Origin: Fasciola hepatica
Taxonomy: Eukaryota > Platyhelminthes > Trematoda > Plagiorchiida > Fasciolidae
Reading direction: 5' to 3'
NCBI GenBank assembly: GCA_948099385.1
Contig: CANUEZ040000191.1
Span: forward strand, 5,208,001-5,272,000
DNA: 64,000 nucleotides
Shown here: piece by piece, positions 36,101 through 49,678 of the stretch
Position numbering within the stretch: position 1 is the first letter of the stretch
Layout of the letters: each line of letters starts with the position of its first letter
Notes under the pieces: model-generated
Database searches by the model: none
The model's input: the letters and a program-made list of their open reading frames with translations, nothing else
What the model was told of the DNA's origin: nothing
Program-made: the position numbers and the translations under genes

Positions 36101-39100
36101 GGGAATCATGAGCATTGCACATGGACAGAGCCCACACGGGGACACGAACAAGGGTTGGGGTGAACGAATGTCAGTCGAACACCCAAACCACAAGGCTATC
36201 CGATATGGGTCTGAACGCTTTGTTCAACATATACAATACATGATATAGCACAATCCCCAAATTGGCTTCGGCTTTCGCTTTCGCTTTGAACGGTAACAAC
36301 CAAATTCTCGCACACCGATCCAATCCTATGTTCCATCACTTCTCTATTTATGGGCCTAAGTAAAACCAAGGCATTCCCTTATGAACAATCCCCACACAGA
36401 TTGCTCATACAATGCAATAGAGCAGTAGCAGAGTAGATTTGTATAATATGATTCTCCATGCAGCTTGAACACTGAACTGACCATTGAAAATGATGGAAGC
36501 ACTGTACAGCTGTTTGATCCGCTAAGGGAATCATGAGCATTGCACATGGACAGAGCCCACACGGGGACACGAACAAGGGTTGGGGTGAACGAATGTCATT
36601 CGAACACCCAAATCACAAGGCTATCCGATATGGGTCTCAACACTTTGTTCAACATATACACTACATGATATAGCACAATCCTTAAATTGGCTTCGGCTTT
36701 CGCTTTCGCTTTGAACGGTAACAACCAAATTCTCGCACACCGATCCAATCCTATGTTCCATCACTTCTCTATTTATGGGCCTGAGCAAAACCAGGGCATT
36801 CCCTTATGAACAATCCACACAGATTGCTCATACAATGCAATAGAGCAGTAGCAGAGTAGATTTGTAAAATATGATTCTCCATGCAGCTTGAACACTGAAC
36901 TGACCATTGAAAATTATGGAAGCACTGTACAGCTGTTTGATCCGCTAAGGGAATCATGAGCATTGCACATGGACAGAGCCCACACGGGGACACGAACAAG
37001 GGTTTGGGTGAACGAATGTCAGTCGAACACCCAAACCACAAGGCTATCCGATATGGGTCTCAACGCTTTGTTCAACATATACAATACATGATATAGCACA
37101 ATCCCCAAATTGGCTTCGGCTTTCGCTTTCGCTTTGAACGGTAACAACCAAATTCTCGCACAGCGATCCAATCCTATGTTCCATCACTTCTCTATTTATG
37201 GGCCTAAGTAAAACCAAGGCATTCCCTTATGAACAATCCCCACACAGATTGCTCATACAATGCAATAGAGCAGTAGCAGAGTAGATTTGTATAATATGAT
37301 TCTCCATGCAGCTTGAACACTGAACTGACCATTGAAAATGATGGAAGCACTGTACAGCTGTTTGATCCGCTAAGGGAATCATGAGCATTGCACATGGACA
37401 GAGCCCACACGGGGACACGAACAAGGGTTGGGGTGAACGAATGTCAGTCGAACACCCAAATCACAAGGCTATCCGATATGGGTCTCAACGCTTTGTTCAA
37501 CATATACACTACATGATATAGCACAATCTTCAAATTGGCTTCGGCTTTCGCTTTCGCTTTGAACGGTAACAACCAAATTCTCGTACACCGATCCAATCCT
37601 ATGTTCCATCACTTCTCTATTTATGGGCGTAAGCAAAACCAGGGCATTCCCTTATGAACAATCCACACAGATTGCTCATACAATGCAATAGAGCAGTAGC
37701 AGAGTAGATTTGTAAAATATGATTCTCCATGCAGCTTGAACACTGAAGTGACCATTGAAAATTATGGAAGCACTGTACAGCTGTTTGATCCGCTAAGGGA
37801 ATCATGAGCATTGCACATGGACAGAGCCCACACGGGGACACGAACAAGGGTTGGGGTGAACGAATGTCAGTCGAACACACAAATCACAAGGCTATCCGAT
37901 ATGGGTCTCAACACTTTGTTCAACATATACACTACATGATATAGCACAATCCCCAAACTGGCTTCGGATTTCGCTTTGGCTTTTTACGGTGAGAACCAAA
38001 TTCTCGCACACCGATCCAATCCTATGTTCCATCACTTCTCCATTTATGGGCCTAAGTAAAACCAAGGCATTCCCTTATGAACAATCCCCACACAGATTGC
38101 TCATACAATGCAATAGAGCAGTAGCAGAGTAGATTTGTATAATATGATTCTCCATGCAGCTTGAACACTGAACTGACCATTGAAAATTATGGAAGCACTG
38201 TACAGCTGTTTGATCCGCTAAGGGAATCATGAGCATTGCACATGGACAGAGCCCACACGGGGACACGAACAAGGGTTGGGGTGAACGAATGTCAGTCGAA
38301 CACCCAAATCACAAGGCTATCCGATATGGGTCTCAACGCTTTGTTCAACATATACACTACATGATATAGCACAATCTTCAAATTGGCTTCGGCTTTCGCT
38401 TTCGCTTTGAACGGTAACATCCAAATTCTCGTACACCGATCCAATCCTATGTTCCATCACTTCTCTATTTATGGGCGTAAGCAAAACCAGGGCATTCCCT
38501 TATGAACAATCCACACAGATTGCTCATACAATGCAATAGAGCAGTAGCAGAGTAGATTTGTAAAATATGATTCTCCATGCAGCTTGAACACTGAACTGAC
38601 CATTGAAAATGATGGAAGCACTGTACAGCTGTTTGATCCGCTAAGGGAATCATGAGCATTGCACATGGACAGAGCCCACACGGGGACACGAACAAGGGTT
38701 GGGGTGAACGAATGTCAGTCGAACACCCAAACCACAAGGCTATCCGATATGGGTCTCAACGCTTTGTTCAACATATACAATACATGATATAGCACAATCC
38801 CCAAATTGGATTCGGCTTTCGCTTTCGCTTTGAACGGTAACAACCAAATTCTCGCACACCGATCCAATCCTATGTGCCATCACTTCTCTATTTATGGGCC
38901 TAAGTAAAACCAAGGCATTCCCTTATGAACAATCCCCACACAGATTGCTCATACAATGCAATAGAGCAGTAGCAGAGTAGATTTGTATAATATGATTCTC
39001 CATGCAGCTTGAACACTGAACTGACCATTGAAAATTATGGAAGCACTGTACAGCTGTTTGATCCGCTAAGGGAATCATGAGCATTGCACATGGACAGAGC

Positions 39101-41195
39101 CCACACGGGGACACGAACAAGGGTTGGGGTGAACGAATGTCATTCGAACACCCAAACCACAAGGCTATCCGATATGTTTCTCAACGCTTTGTTCAACATA
39201 TACACTACATGATATAGCACAATCCCCAAATTGGCTTCGGCTTTCGCTTTCGCTTTGAACGGTAACAACCAAATTCTCGCACACCGATCCAATCCTATGT
39301 TCCATCACTTCTCCATTTATGGGCCTAAGTAAAACCAAGGCTTTCCCTTATGAACAATCCCCACACAGATTGCTCATACAATGCAATAGAGGAGTAGCAG
39401 AGTAGATTTGTATAATATGATTCTCCATGCAGCTTGAACACTGAAGTGACCATTGAAAATTATGGAAGCACTGTACAGCTGTTTGATCCGCTAAGGGAAT
39501 CATGAGCATTGCACATGGACAGAGCCCACACGGGGACACGAACAAGGGTTGGGGTGAACGAATGTCAGTCGAACACCCAAATCACAAGGCTATCCGATAT
39601 GGGTCTCAACGCTTTGTTCAACATATACACTACATGATATAGCACAATCTTCAAATTGGCTTCGGCTTTCGCTTTCGCTTTGAACGGTAACAACCAAATT
39701 CTCGTACACCGATCCAATCCTATGTTCCATCACTTCTCTATTTATGGGCCTGAGCAAAACCAGGGCATTCCCTTATGAACAATCCACACAGATTGCTCAT
39801 ACAATGCAATAGAGCAGTAGCAGAGTAGATTTGTAAAATATGATTCTCCATGCAGCTTGAACACTGAACTGACCATTGAAAATTATAGAAGCACTGTACA
39901 GCTGTTTGATCCGCTAAGGGAATCATGCGCATTGCACATGGACAGAGCCCACACGGGGACACGAACAAGGGTTTGGGTGAACGAATGTCAGTCGAACACC
40001 CAAACCACAAGGCTATCCGATATGGGTCTGAACGCTTTGTTCAACATATACAATACATGATATAGCACAATCCCCAAATTGGCTTCGGCTTTCGCTTTCG
40101 CTTTGAACGGTAACAACCAAATTCTCGCACACCGATCCAATCCTATGTTCCATCACTTCTCTATTTATGGGCCTAAGTAAAACCAAGGCATTCCCTTATG
40201 AACAATCCCCACACAGATTGTTCATACAATGCAATAGAGCAGTAGCAGAGTAGATTTGTATAATATGATTCTCCATGCAGCTTGAACACTGAACTGACCA
40301 TTGAAAATTATGGAAGCACTGTACAGCTGTTTGATCCGCTAAGGGAATCATGAGCATTGCACATGGACAGAGCCCACACGGGGACACGAACAAGGGTTGG
40401 GGTGAACGAATGTCAGTCGAACACCCAAATCACAAGGCTATCCGATATGGGTCTCAACACTTTGTTCAACATATACACTACATGATATAGCACAATCCCC
40501 AAATCGGCTTCGGCTTTCGCTTTCGCTTTGAACGGTAACAACCAAATTCTCGTACACCGATCCAATCCTATGTTCCATCACTTCTCCATTTATGGGCCTA
40601 GGTAAAACCAAGGCATTCCCTTATGAACAATCCCCACACAGATTGCTCATACAATGCAATAGAGCAGTAGCAGAGTAGATTTGTAAAATATGATTCTCCA
40701 TGCAGCTTGAACACTGAACTGACCATTGAAAATTATGGAAGCACTGTACAGCTGTTTGATCCGCTAAGGGAATCATGAGCATTGCACATGGACAGAGCCC
40801 ACACGGGGACACGAACAAGGGTTGGGGTGAACGAATGTCATTCGAACACCCAAATCACAAGGCTATCCGATATGGGTCTGAACGCTTTGTTCAACATATA
40901 CACTACATGATATAGCACAATCTTCAAATTGGCTTCGGCTTTCGCTTTCGCTTTGAACGGTAACAACCAAATTCTCGTACACCGATCCAATCCTATGTTC
41001 CATCACTTCTCTATTTATGAGCGTAAGCAAAACCAGGGCATTCCCTTATGAACAATCCCCACAGATTGCTCATACAATGCAATAGAGCAGTAGCAGAGTA
41101 GATTTGTAAAATATGATTCTCCATGCAGCTTGAACACTGAACTGACCATTGAAAATGATGGAAGCACTGTACAGCTGTTTGATCCGCTAAGGGAA
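33133..41195. repeat. Irregular stretch punctuated by delta units (U79-U97)
   Basis: Unit starts are 33133, 33558, 33983, 34408, 34833, 35258, 35683, 36106, 36531, 36954, 37379, 37802, 38227, 38650, 39075, 39500, 39923, 40348 and 40773. Delta or delta-like units (U80, U85, U87, U89, U91, U94, U97) recur every second to fifth unit, mostly 423 bp, usually followed by an alpha unit with CAATACATG. Gamma units with TCATTCG are U79, U83, U84, U87 and U97, with U93 partly so. No exact HOR continues for long. Private changes include GCATATGG (U81), GGAAGCGCTG (U84), CACAGCGATCC (U88), TATGTGCCATC (U92) and TTATAGAAG (U94). Confidence 0.83.
37962..37993. repeat. Diverged micro-repeat tract in U90
   Basis: Where other units read three GCTTTC-like hexamers and then GAACGGTAACAACC, this unit reads CTTCGGATTTCGCTTTGGC followed by TTTTTACGGTGAGAACC. 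It also has CCCCAAACTGG just before the tract. The rest of the unit is ordinary, apart from AACACACAAATCAC at its left. The short patch looks like a converted or relic variant. Confidence 0.8.
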
Positions 41196-41355
41196 TCATG
41201 AGCATTGCACATGGACAGAGCCCACACGGGGACACGAACAAGGGTTGGGGTGAACGAATGTCAGTCGAACACCCAAACCACAAGGCTATCCGATATGGGT
41301 CTCAACGCTTTGTTCAACATATACAATACATGATATAGCACAATCCCCAAATTGG

Positions 41356-41910
41356 CTTCCGCTTTCAAATTGGCTTTGAAAGGTAACAATCAAATTCTCG
41401 CACACCGATCCAATCCTATGTTCCATCACTTCTCTATTTATGGGCCTAAGTAAAACCAAGGCATTCCCTTATGAACAATCCCCACACAGATTACTCATAC
41501 AATGCAATAGAGCAGTAGCAGAGTAGATTTGTATAATATGATTCTCCATGCAGCTTGAACACTGAACTGACCATTGAAAATCATGGAAGCGTTTTTCAGT
41601 TGTTTGATCCGCTAAGGGAATCATGAGCATTGCACATGTACAGAGCCCACACGGGCACACGAACAAGGGTTGGGGTGAACGATTGTCAGTCGAACACCCA
41701 AATCAAAAGGCTATCCGATATGGGTCTCAACGCTTTGTTCAACATATACACTACATGATATAGCACAATCTCCATATTGGCTTCGGCTTTCGCTTTCGCT
41801 TTGAACGGTAACAACCAAATTCTCGCACACCGATCCAATCCTATGTTCCATCACTTCTCTATTTATGGGCCTAAGTAAAACCAAGGCATTCTGTTATGCA
41901 AAATCCACAC
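41356..41910. repeat. Strongly diverged segment in U98-U99, copy 1
   Basis: Within otherwise conserved units this stretch carries many linked changes: a rearranged micro-repeat (41356-41390), GTTTTTCAGTTG replacing ACTGTACAGCTG (41591-41602), TGTACAG (about 41638), GGGCACACG (about 41653), AATCAAAAGG (about 41701), CTCCATATTGG (about 41770) and TTCTGTTATGCAAAAT (about 41889). Conserved stretches lie between them. The segment may be an older or more distant variant of the same satellite that entered by exchange. Confidence 0.8.
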
Positions 41911-43053
41911 ACAGATTGCTCATACAATGCAATAGAGCAGTAGCAGAGTAGATTTGTAAAATATGATTCTCCATGCAGCTTGAACACTGAACTGACCATT
42001 GAAAATGATGGAAGCACTGTACAGCTGTTTGATCCGCTAAGGGAATCATGAGCATTGCACATGGACAGAGCCCACACGGGGACACGAACAAGGGTTGGGG
42101 TGAACGAATGTCAGTCGAACACCCAAATCACAAGGCTATCCGATATGGGTCTCAACATTTTGTTCAACATATACACTACATGATATAGCACAATCCCCAA
42201 ATTGGCTTCGGCTTTCGCTTTCGCTTTGAACGGTAACAACCAAATTCTCGCACACCGATCCAATCCTATGTTCCATCACTTCTCTGTTTATGGGCCTAAG
42301 TAAAACCAAGGCATTCCCTTATGAACAATCCCCACACAGATTGCTCATACAATGCAATAGAGCAGTAGCAGAGTAGATTTGTATAATATGATTCTCCATG
42401 CAGCTTGAACACTGAACTGACCATTGAAAATTATGGAAGCACTGTACAGCTGTTTGATCCGCTAAGGGAATCATGAGCATTGCACATGGACAGAGCCCAC
42501 ACGGGGACACGAACAAGGGTTGGGGTGAACGAATGTCAGTCGAACACCCAAATCACAAGGCTATCCGATATGGGTCTCAACGCTTTGTTCAACATATACA
42601 CTACATGATATAGCACAATCTTCAAATTGGCTTCGGCTTTCGCTTTCGCTTTGAACGGTAACAACCAAATTCTCGTACACCGATCCAATCCTATGTTCCA
42701 TCACTTCTCTATTTATGGGCGTAAGCAAAACCAGGGCATTCCCTTATGAACAATCCACACAGATTGCTCATACAATGCAATAGAGCAGTAGCAGAGTAGA
42801 TTTGTAAAATATGTATCTCCATGCAGCTTGAACACTGAACTGACCATTGAAAATTATGGAAGCACTGTACAGCTGTTTGATCCGCTAAGGGAATCATGAG
42901 CATTGCACATGGACAGAGCCCACACGGGGACACGAACAAGGGTTGGGGTGAACGAATGTCAGTCGAACACCCAAACCACAAGGCTATCCGATATGGGTCT
43001 CAACGCTTTGTTCAACATATACAATACATGATATAGCACAATCCCCAAATTGG

Positions 43054-43608
43054 CTTCCGCTTTCAAATTGGCTTTGAAAGGTAACAACCAAATTCTCGCA
43101 CACCGATCCAATCCTATGTTCCATCACTTCTCTATTTATGGGCCTAAGTAAAACCAAGGCATTCCCTTATGAACAATCCCCACACAGATTACTCATACAA
43201 TGCAATAGAGCAGTAGCAGAGTAGATTTGTATAATATGATTCTCCATGCAGCTTGAACACTGAACTGACCATTGAAAATCATGGAAGCGTTTTTCAGTTG
43301 TTTGATCCGCTAAGGGAATCATGAGCATTGCACATGTACAGAGCCCACACGGGCACACGAACAAGGGTTGGGGTGAACGATTGTCAGTCGAACACCCAAA
43401 TCAAAAGGCTATCCGATATGGGTCTCAACGCTTTGTTCAACATATACACTACATGATATAGCACAATCTCCATATTGGCTTCGGCTTTCGCTTTGGCTTT
43501 GAACGGTAACAACCAAATTCTCGCACACCGATCCAATCCTATGTTCCATCACTTCTCTACTTATGGGCCTAAGTAAAACCAAGGCATTCTATTATGCAAA
43601 ATCTACAC
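43054..43608. repeat. Strongly diverged segment in U102-U103, copy 2
   Basis: This is the copy of 41356-41910, offset by 1698 bp, with the same block of changes. Small later differences are TTTCGCTTTGGC at about 43490, CTACTTATGG at about 43558 and TTCTATTATGCAAAATCTAC at about 43587. The duplication therefore happened after the divergent changes had accumulated. Confidence 0.8.
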
Positions 43609-45439
43609 ACAGATTGCTCATACAATGCAATAGAGCAGTAGCAGAGTAGATTTGTAAAATATGATTCTCCATGCAGCTTGAACACTGAACTGACCATTGA
43701 AAATGATGGAAGCACTGTACAGCTGTTTGATCCGCTAAGGGAATCATGAGCATTGCACATGGACAGAGCCCACTCGGAGACACGAACAAGGGTTGGGGTG
43801 AACGAATGTCAGTCGAACACCCAAACCACAAGGCTATCCGATATGGGTCTGAACGCTTTGTTCAACATATACAATACATGATATAGCACAATCCCCAAAT
43901 TGGCTTCGGCTTTCGCTTTCGCTTTGAACGGTAACAACCAAATTCTCGCACACCGATCCAATCCTATGTTCCATCACTTCTCCATTTATGGGCCTAAGTA
44001 AAACCAAGGCATTCCCTTATGAACAATCCCCACACAGATTGTTCATACAATGCAATAGAGCAGTAGCAGAGTAGATTTGTATAATATGATTCTCCATGCA
44101 GCTTGAACACTGAACTGACCATTGAAAATGATGGAAGCACTGTACAGCTGTTTGATCCGCTAAGGGAATCATGAGCATTGCACATGGACAGAGCCCACAC
44201 GGGGACACGAACAAGGGTTGGGGTGAACGAATGTCAGTCGAACACCCAAATCACAAGGCTATCCGATATGGGTCTCAACGCATTGTTCAACATATACACT
44301 ACATGATATAGCACAATCCCCAAATTGGCTTCGGCTTTCGCTTTCGCTTTGAACGGTAACAACCAAATTCTCGCACACCGATCCAATCCTATGTTCCATC
44401 ACTTCTCCATTTATGGGCCTAAGTAAAACCAAGGCATTCCCTTATGAACAATCCCCACACAGATTGCTCATACAATGCAATAGAGCAGTAGCAGAGTAGA
44501 TTTGTATAATATGATTCTCCATGCAGCTTGAACACTGAACTGACCATTGAAAATTATGGAAGCACTGTACAGCTGTTTGATCCGCTAAGGGAATCATGAG
44601 CATTGCACATGGACAGAGCCCACACGGGGACACGAACAAGGGTTGGGGTGAACGAATGTCAGTCGAACACCCAAATCACAAGGCTATCCGATATGGGTCT
44701 GAACGCTTTGTTCAACATATACACTACATGCTATAGCACAATCTTCAAATTGGCTTCGGCTTTCGCTTTCGCTTTGAACGGTAACAACCAAATTCTCGTA
44801 CACCGATCCAATCCTATGTTCCATCACTTCTCTATTTATGGGCGTAAGCAAAACCAGGGCATTCCCTTATGAACAATCCACACAGATTGCTCATACAATG
44901 CAATAGAGCAGTAGCAGAGTAGATTTGTAAAATATGATTCTCCATGCAGCTTGAACACTGAACTGACCATTGAAAATTATGGAAGCACTGTACAGCTGTT
45001 TGATCCGCTAAGGGAATCATGAGCATTGCACATGGACAGAGCCCACACGGGGACACGAACAAGGGTTGGGGTGAACGAATGTCAGTCGAACACCCAAACC
45101 ACAAGGCTATCCGATATGGGTCTCAACGCTTTGTTCAACATATACACTACATGATATAGCACAATCTTCAAATTGGCTTCGGCTTTCGCTTTCGCTTTGA
45201 ACGGTAACAACCAAATTCTCGTACACCGATCCAATCCTATGTTCCATCACTTCTCTATTTATGGGCGTAAGCAAAACCAGGGCATTCCCTTATGAACAAT
45301 CCACACAGATTGCTCATACAATGCAATAGAGCAGTAGCAGAGTAGATTTGTAAAATATGATTCTCCATGCAGCTTGAACACTGAACTGACCATTGAAAAT
45401 TATGGAAGCACTGTACAGCTGTTTGATCCGCTAAGGGAA

Positions 45440-47984
45440 TCATGAGCATTGCACATGGACAGAGCCCACACGGGGACACGAACAAGGGTTGGGGTGAACG
45501 AATGTCAGTCGAACACCCAAACCACAAGGCTATCCGATATGGGTCTGAACGCTTTGTTCAACATATACAATACATGATATAGCACCATCCCCAAATTGGC
45601 TTCCGCTTTCAAATTGGCTTTGAACGGTAACAATCAAATTCTCGCACACCGATCCAATCCTATGTTCCATCACTTCTCTATTTATGGGCCTAAGTAAAAC
45701 CAAGGCATTCCCTTATGAACAATCCCCACACAGATTACTCATACAATGCAATAGAGCAGTAGCCGAGTAGATTTGTATAATATGATTCTCCATGCAGCTT
45801 GAACACTGAACTGACCATTGAAAATGATGGAAGCACTGTACAGCTGTTTGATCCGCTAAGGGAATCATGAGCATTGCACATGGACAGAGCCCACACGGGG
45901 ACACGAACAAGGGTTGGGGTGAACGAATGTCAGTCGAACACCCAAACCACAAGGCTATCCGATATGGGTCTCAACGCTTTGTTCAACATATACACTACAT
46001 GATATAGCACAATCTCCATATTGGCTTCGGATTTCGCTTCGGCTTTGAACGGTAACAACCGAATTCTCGCACACCGATCCAATCCTATGTTCCATCACTT
46101 CTCTATTTATGGGCCTAAGTAAAACCAAGGCATTCCCTTATGAACAATCCACACAGATTACTCATACAATGCAATAGAGCAGTAGCAGAGTAGATTTGTA
46201 TAATATGATTCTCCATGCAGCTTGAACACTGAACTGACCATTGAAAATGATGGAAGCACTGTACAGCTGTTTGATCCGCTAAGGGAATCATGAGCATTGC
46301 ACATGGACAGAGCCCACACGGGGACACGAACAAGGGTTGGGGTGAACGATTGTCAGTCGAACACCCAAACCACAAGGCTATCCGATATGGGTCTCAACGC
46401 TTTGTTCAACATATACACTACATGATATAGCACAATCCCCAAATTGGCTTCGGCTTTCGCTTTCGCTTTGAACGGTAACAACCAAATTCTCGCACACCGA
46501 TCCAATCCTATGTTCCATCACTTCTCTATTTATGGGCCTAAGTAAAACCAAGGCATTCCCTTATGAACAATCCCCACACAGATTACTCATACAATGCAAT
46601 AGAGCAGTAGCAGAGTAGATTTGTATAATATGTATCTCCATGCAGCTTGAACACTGAACTGACCATTGAAAATTATGGTAGCACTGTACAGCTGTTTGAT
46701 CCGCTAAGGGAATCATGAGCATTGCACATGGACAGAGCCCACACGGGGACACGAACAAGGGTTGGGGTGAACGAATGTCAGTCGAACACCCAAACCACAA
46801 GGCTATCCGATATGGGTCTCAACGCTTTGTTCAACATATACACTACATGATATAGCACAATCTCCATATTGGCTTCGGATTTCGCTTCGGCTTTGAACGG
46901 TAACAACCAAATTCTCGCACACCGATCCAATCCTATGTTCCATCACTTCTCTATTTATGGGCCTAAGTAAAACCAAGGCATTCCCTTATGAACAATCCAC
47001 ACAGATTGCTCATACAATGCAATAAAGCAGTAGCAGAGTAGATTTGTATAATATGATTCTCCATGCAGCTTGAACACTGAACTGACCATTGAAAATGATG
47101 GAAGCACTGTACAGCTGTTTGATCCGCTAAGGGAATCATGAGCATTGCACATGGACAGAGCCCACACGGGGACACGAACAAGGGTTGGGGTGAACGATTG
47201 TCAATAGAACACCCAAACCACAAGGCTATCCGATATGGGTCTCAACGCATTGTTCAACATATACACTACATGATATAGCACAATCCCCAAATTGGCTTCG
47301 GCTTTCGCTTTCGCTTTGAACGGTAACAACCAAATTCTCGCACACCGATCCAATCCTATGTTCCATCACTTCTCTACTTATGGGCCTAAGTAAACCAAGG
47401 CATTCCCTTATGAACAATCCCCACACAGATTGCTCTTACAATTCAATAGTGCAGTAGCAGAGTAGATTTGTATAATATGATTCTCCATGCAGCTTGAACA
47501 CTGAACTGACCATTGAAAATTATGGAAGCACTGTACAGCTGTTTGATCCGCTAAGTGAATCATGAGCATTGCACATGGACAGAGCCCACACGGGGACACG
47601 AACAAGGGTTGGGGTGAACGATTGTCAATAGAACACCCGAACCACAAGGCTATCCGATATGGGTCTCAACGCTTTGTTCAACATATACACTACATGATAT
47701 AGCACAATCTCCATATTGGCTTCGGCTTTCGCTTTCGCTTTGAACGGTAACAACCAAATTCTCGCACACCGATCCAATCCTATGTTCCATCACTTCTCTA
47801 TTTATGGGCCTTAGTAAAACCAAGGCATTCCCTTATGAACAATCCCCACACAGATTACTCATACAATGCAATAGAGCAGTAGCAGAGTAGATTTGTATAA
47901 TATGATTCTCCATGCAGCTTGAACACTGAACTGACCATTGAAAATGATGGAAGCACTGTACAGCTGTTTGATCCGCTAAAGGAA
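45440..47984. repeat. Boundary between left and right subfamilies (U108-U113)
   Basis: Starts are 45440, 45865 (423), 46288, 46713 (423), 47136 (424) and 47560. U108 still has the rearranged tract of U98 (CTTTCAAATTGG). U109 and U111 have CGGATTTCGCTTCGGC. U112 is the first unit with GATTGTCAATAG and the first 424-bp unit, lacking one A in AGTAAACC. CCCGAACC appears from U113. Left-domain features fade here (CTCGTAC, AAAATATG, TCATTCG) and right-domain features start. Confidence 0.83.
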
Positions 47985-49678
47985 TCATGAGCATTGCACA
48001 TGGACAGAGCCCACACGGCGACACGAACAAGGGTTGGGGTGAACGATTGTCAATAGAAAACCCGAAACACAAGGCTATCCGATATGGGTCTGAACGCTTT
48101 GTTCAACATATACACTACATGATATAGCACAATCTCCATATTGGCTTCGGCTTTCGCTTTCGCTTTGAACGGTAACAACCAAATTCTCGCACACCGATCC
48201 AATCCTATGTTCCATCACTTCTCTATTTATGGGCCTAAGTAAAACCAAGGCATTCCCTTATGAACAATCCACACAGATTACTCATACAATGCAAAAGAGC
48301 AGTAGCAGAGTAGATTTGTATAATATGATTCTCCATGCAGCTTGAACACTGAACTGACCATTGAAAATGATGGAAGCACTGTACAGCTGTTTGATCCGCT
48401 AAGGGAATCATGAGCATTGCACATGGACAGAGCCCACACGGGGACACGAACAAGGGTTGGGGTGAACGATTGTCAATAGAACACCCGAACCACAAGGCTA
48501 TCCGATATGGGTCTCAACGCTTTGTTCAACATATACACTACATGATATAGCACAATCTCCATATTGGCTTCGGCTTTCGCTTTCGCTTTGAACGGTAACA
48601 ACCAAATTCTCGCACACCGATCCAATCCTATGTTCCATCACTTCTCTACTTATGGGCCTAAGTAAACCAAGGCATTCCCTTATGAACAATCCCCACACAG
48701 ATTACTCATACAATGCAATAGAGCAGTAGCAGAGTAGATTTGTATAATATGATTCTCCATGCAGCTTGAACACTGAACTGACCATTGAAAATTATGGAAG
48801 CACTGTACAGCTGTTTGATCCGCTAAGGGAATCATGAGCATTGCACATGGACAGAGCCCACACGGGGACACGAACAAGGGTTGGGGTGAACGATTGTCAA
48901 TAGAAAACCCGAACCACAAGGCTATCCGATATGGGTCTCAACGCTTTGTTCAACATATACACTACATGATATAGCACAATCTCCATATTGGCTTCGGCTT
49001 TCGCTTTCGCTTTGAACGGTAACAACCAAATTCTCGCACACCGATCCAATCCTATGTTCCATCACTTCTCTATTTATGGGCCTAAGTAAAACCAAGGCAT
49101 TCCCTTATGAACAATCCACACAGATTACTCATACAATGCAATAGAGCAGTAGCAGAGTAGATTTGTATAATATGTATCTCCATGCAGCTTGAACACTGAA
49201 CTGACCATTGAAAATGATGGAAGCACTGTACAGCTGTTTGATCCGCTAAGGGAATCATGAGCATTGCACATGGACAGAGCCCACACGGGGACACGAACAA
49301 GGGTTGGGGTGAACGATTGTCAATAGAACACCCGAACCACAAGGCTATCCGATATGGGTCTCAACGCTTTGTTCAACATATACACTACATGATATAGCAC
49401 AATCTCCATATTGGCTTCGGCTTTCGCTTTCGCTTTGAACGGTAACAACCAAATTCTCGCACACCGATCCAATCCTATGTTCCATCACTTCTCTACTTAT
49501 GGGCCTAAGTAAACCAAGGCATTCCCTTATGAACAATCCCCACACAGATTACTCATACAATGCAATAGAGCAGTAGCAGAGTAGATTTGTATAATATGAT
49601 TCTCCATGCAGCTTGAACACTGAACTGACCATTGAAAATGATGGAAGCACTGTACAGCTGTTTGATCCGCTAAGGGAA
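47985..49678. repeat. Two-unit HOR, 847 bp, two copies (U114-U115, U116-U117)
   Basis: Each dimer pairs a 423-bp unit (47985, 48832), with the CC deletion in CAATCCACACAG, and a 424-bp unit (48408, 49255), with AGTAAACC and CTACTTATGG. All four have GATTGTCAATAG, CTCCATATTGG and GATTACTC. Private differences are CACGGCGACACG in U114 and ATATGTATCTCC in U116. A similar dimer recurs at 59010-59856. Confidence 0.88.

Larger units (their letters stand above)
41196..45439. repeat. Transition zone with ~1.7-kb HOR of diverged units (U98-U107)
   Basis: U98-U99 (41196, 41621) reappear as U102-U103 (42894, 43319), 1698 bp away. Shared markers: GGCTTCCGCTTTCAAATTGG, GATTACTC, GGAAGCGTTTTTCAG, ACATGTACAG, GGGCACACG, AATCAAAAGG and TTATGCAAAAT. 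The units that follow differ: U100-U101 in the first copy, U104-U107 in the second. Two consecutive nearly identical 423-bp delta units, U106 and U107 (44594, 45017), close the zone. CTCCATATTGG appears here for the first time in the window, at about 41770. Confidence 0.88.
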
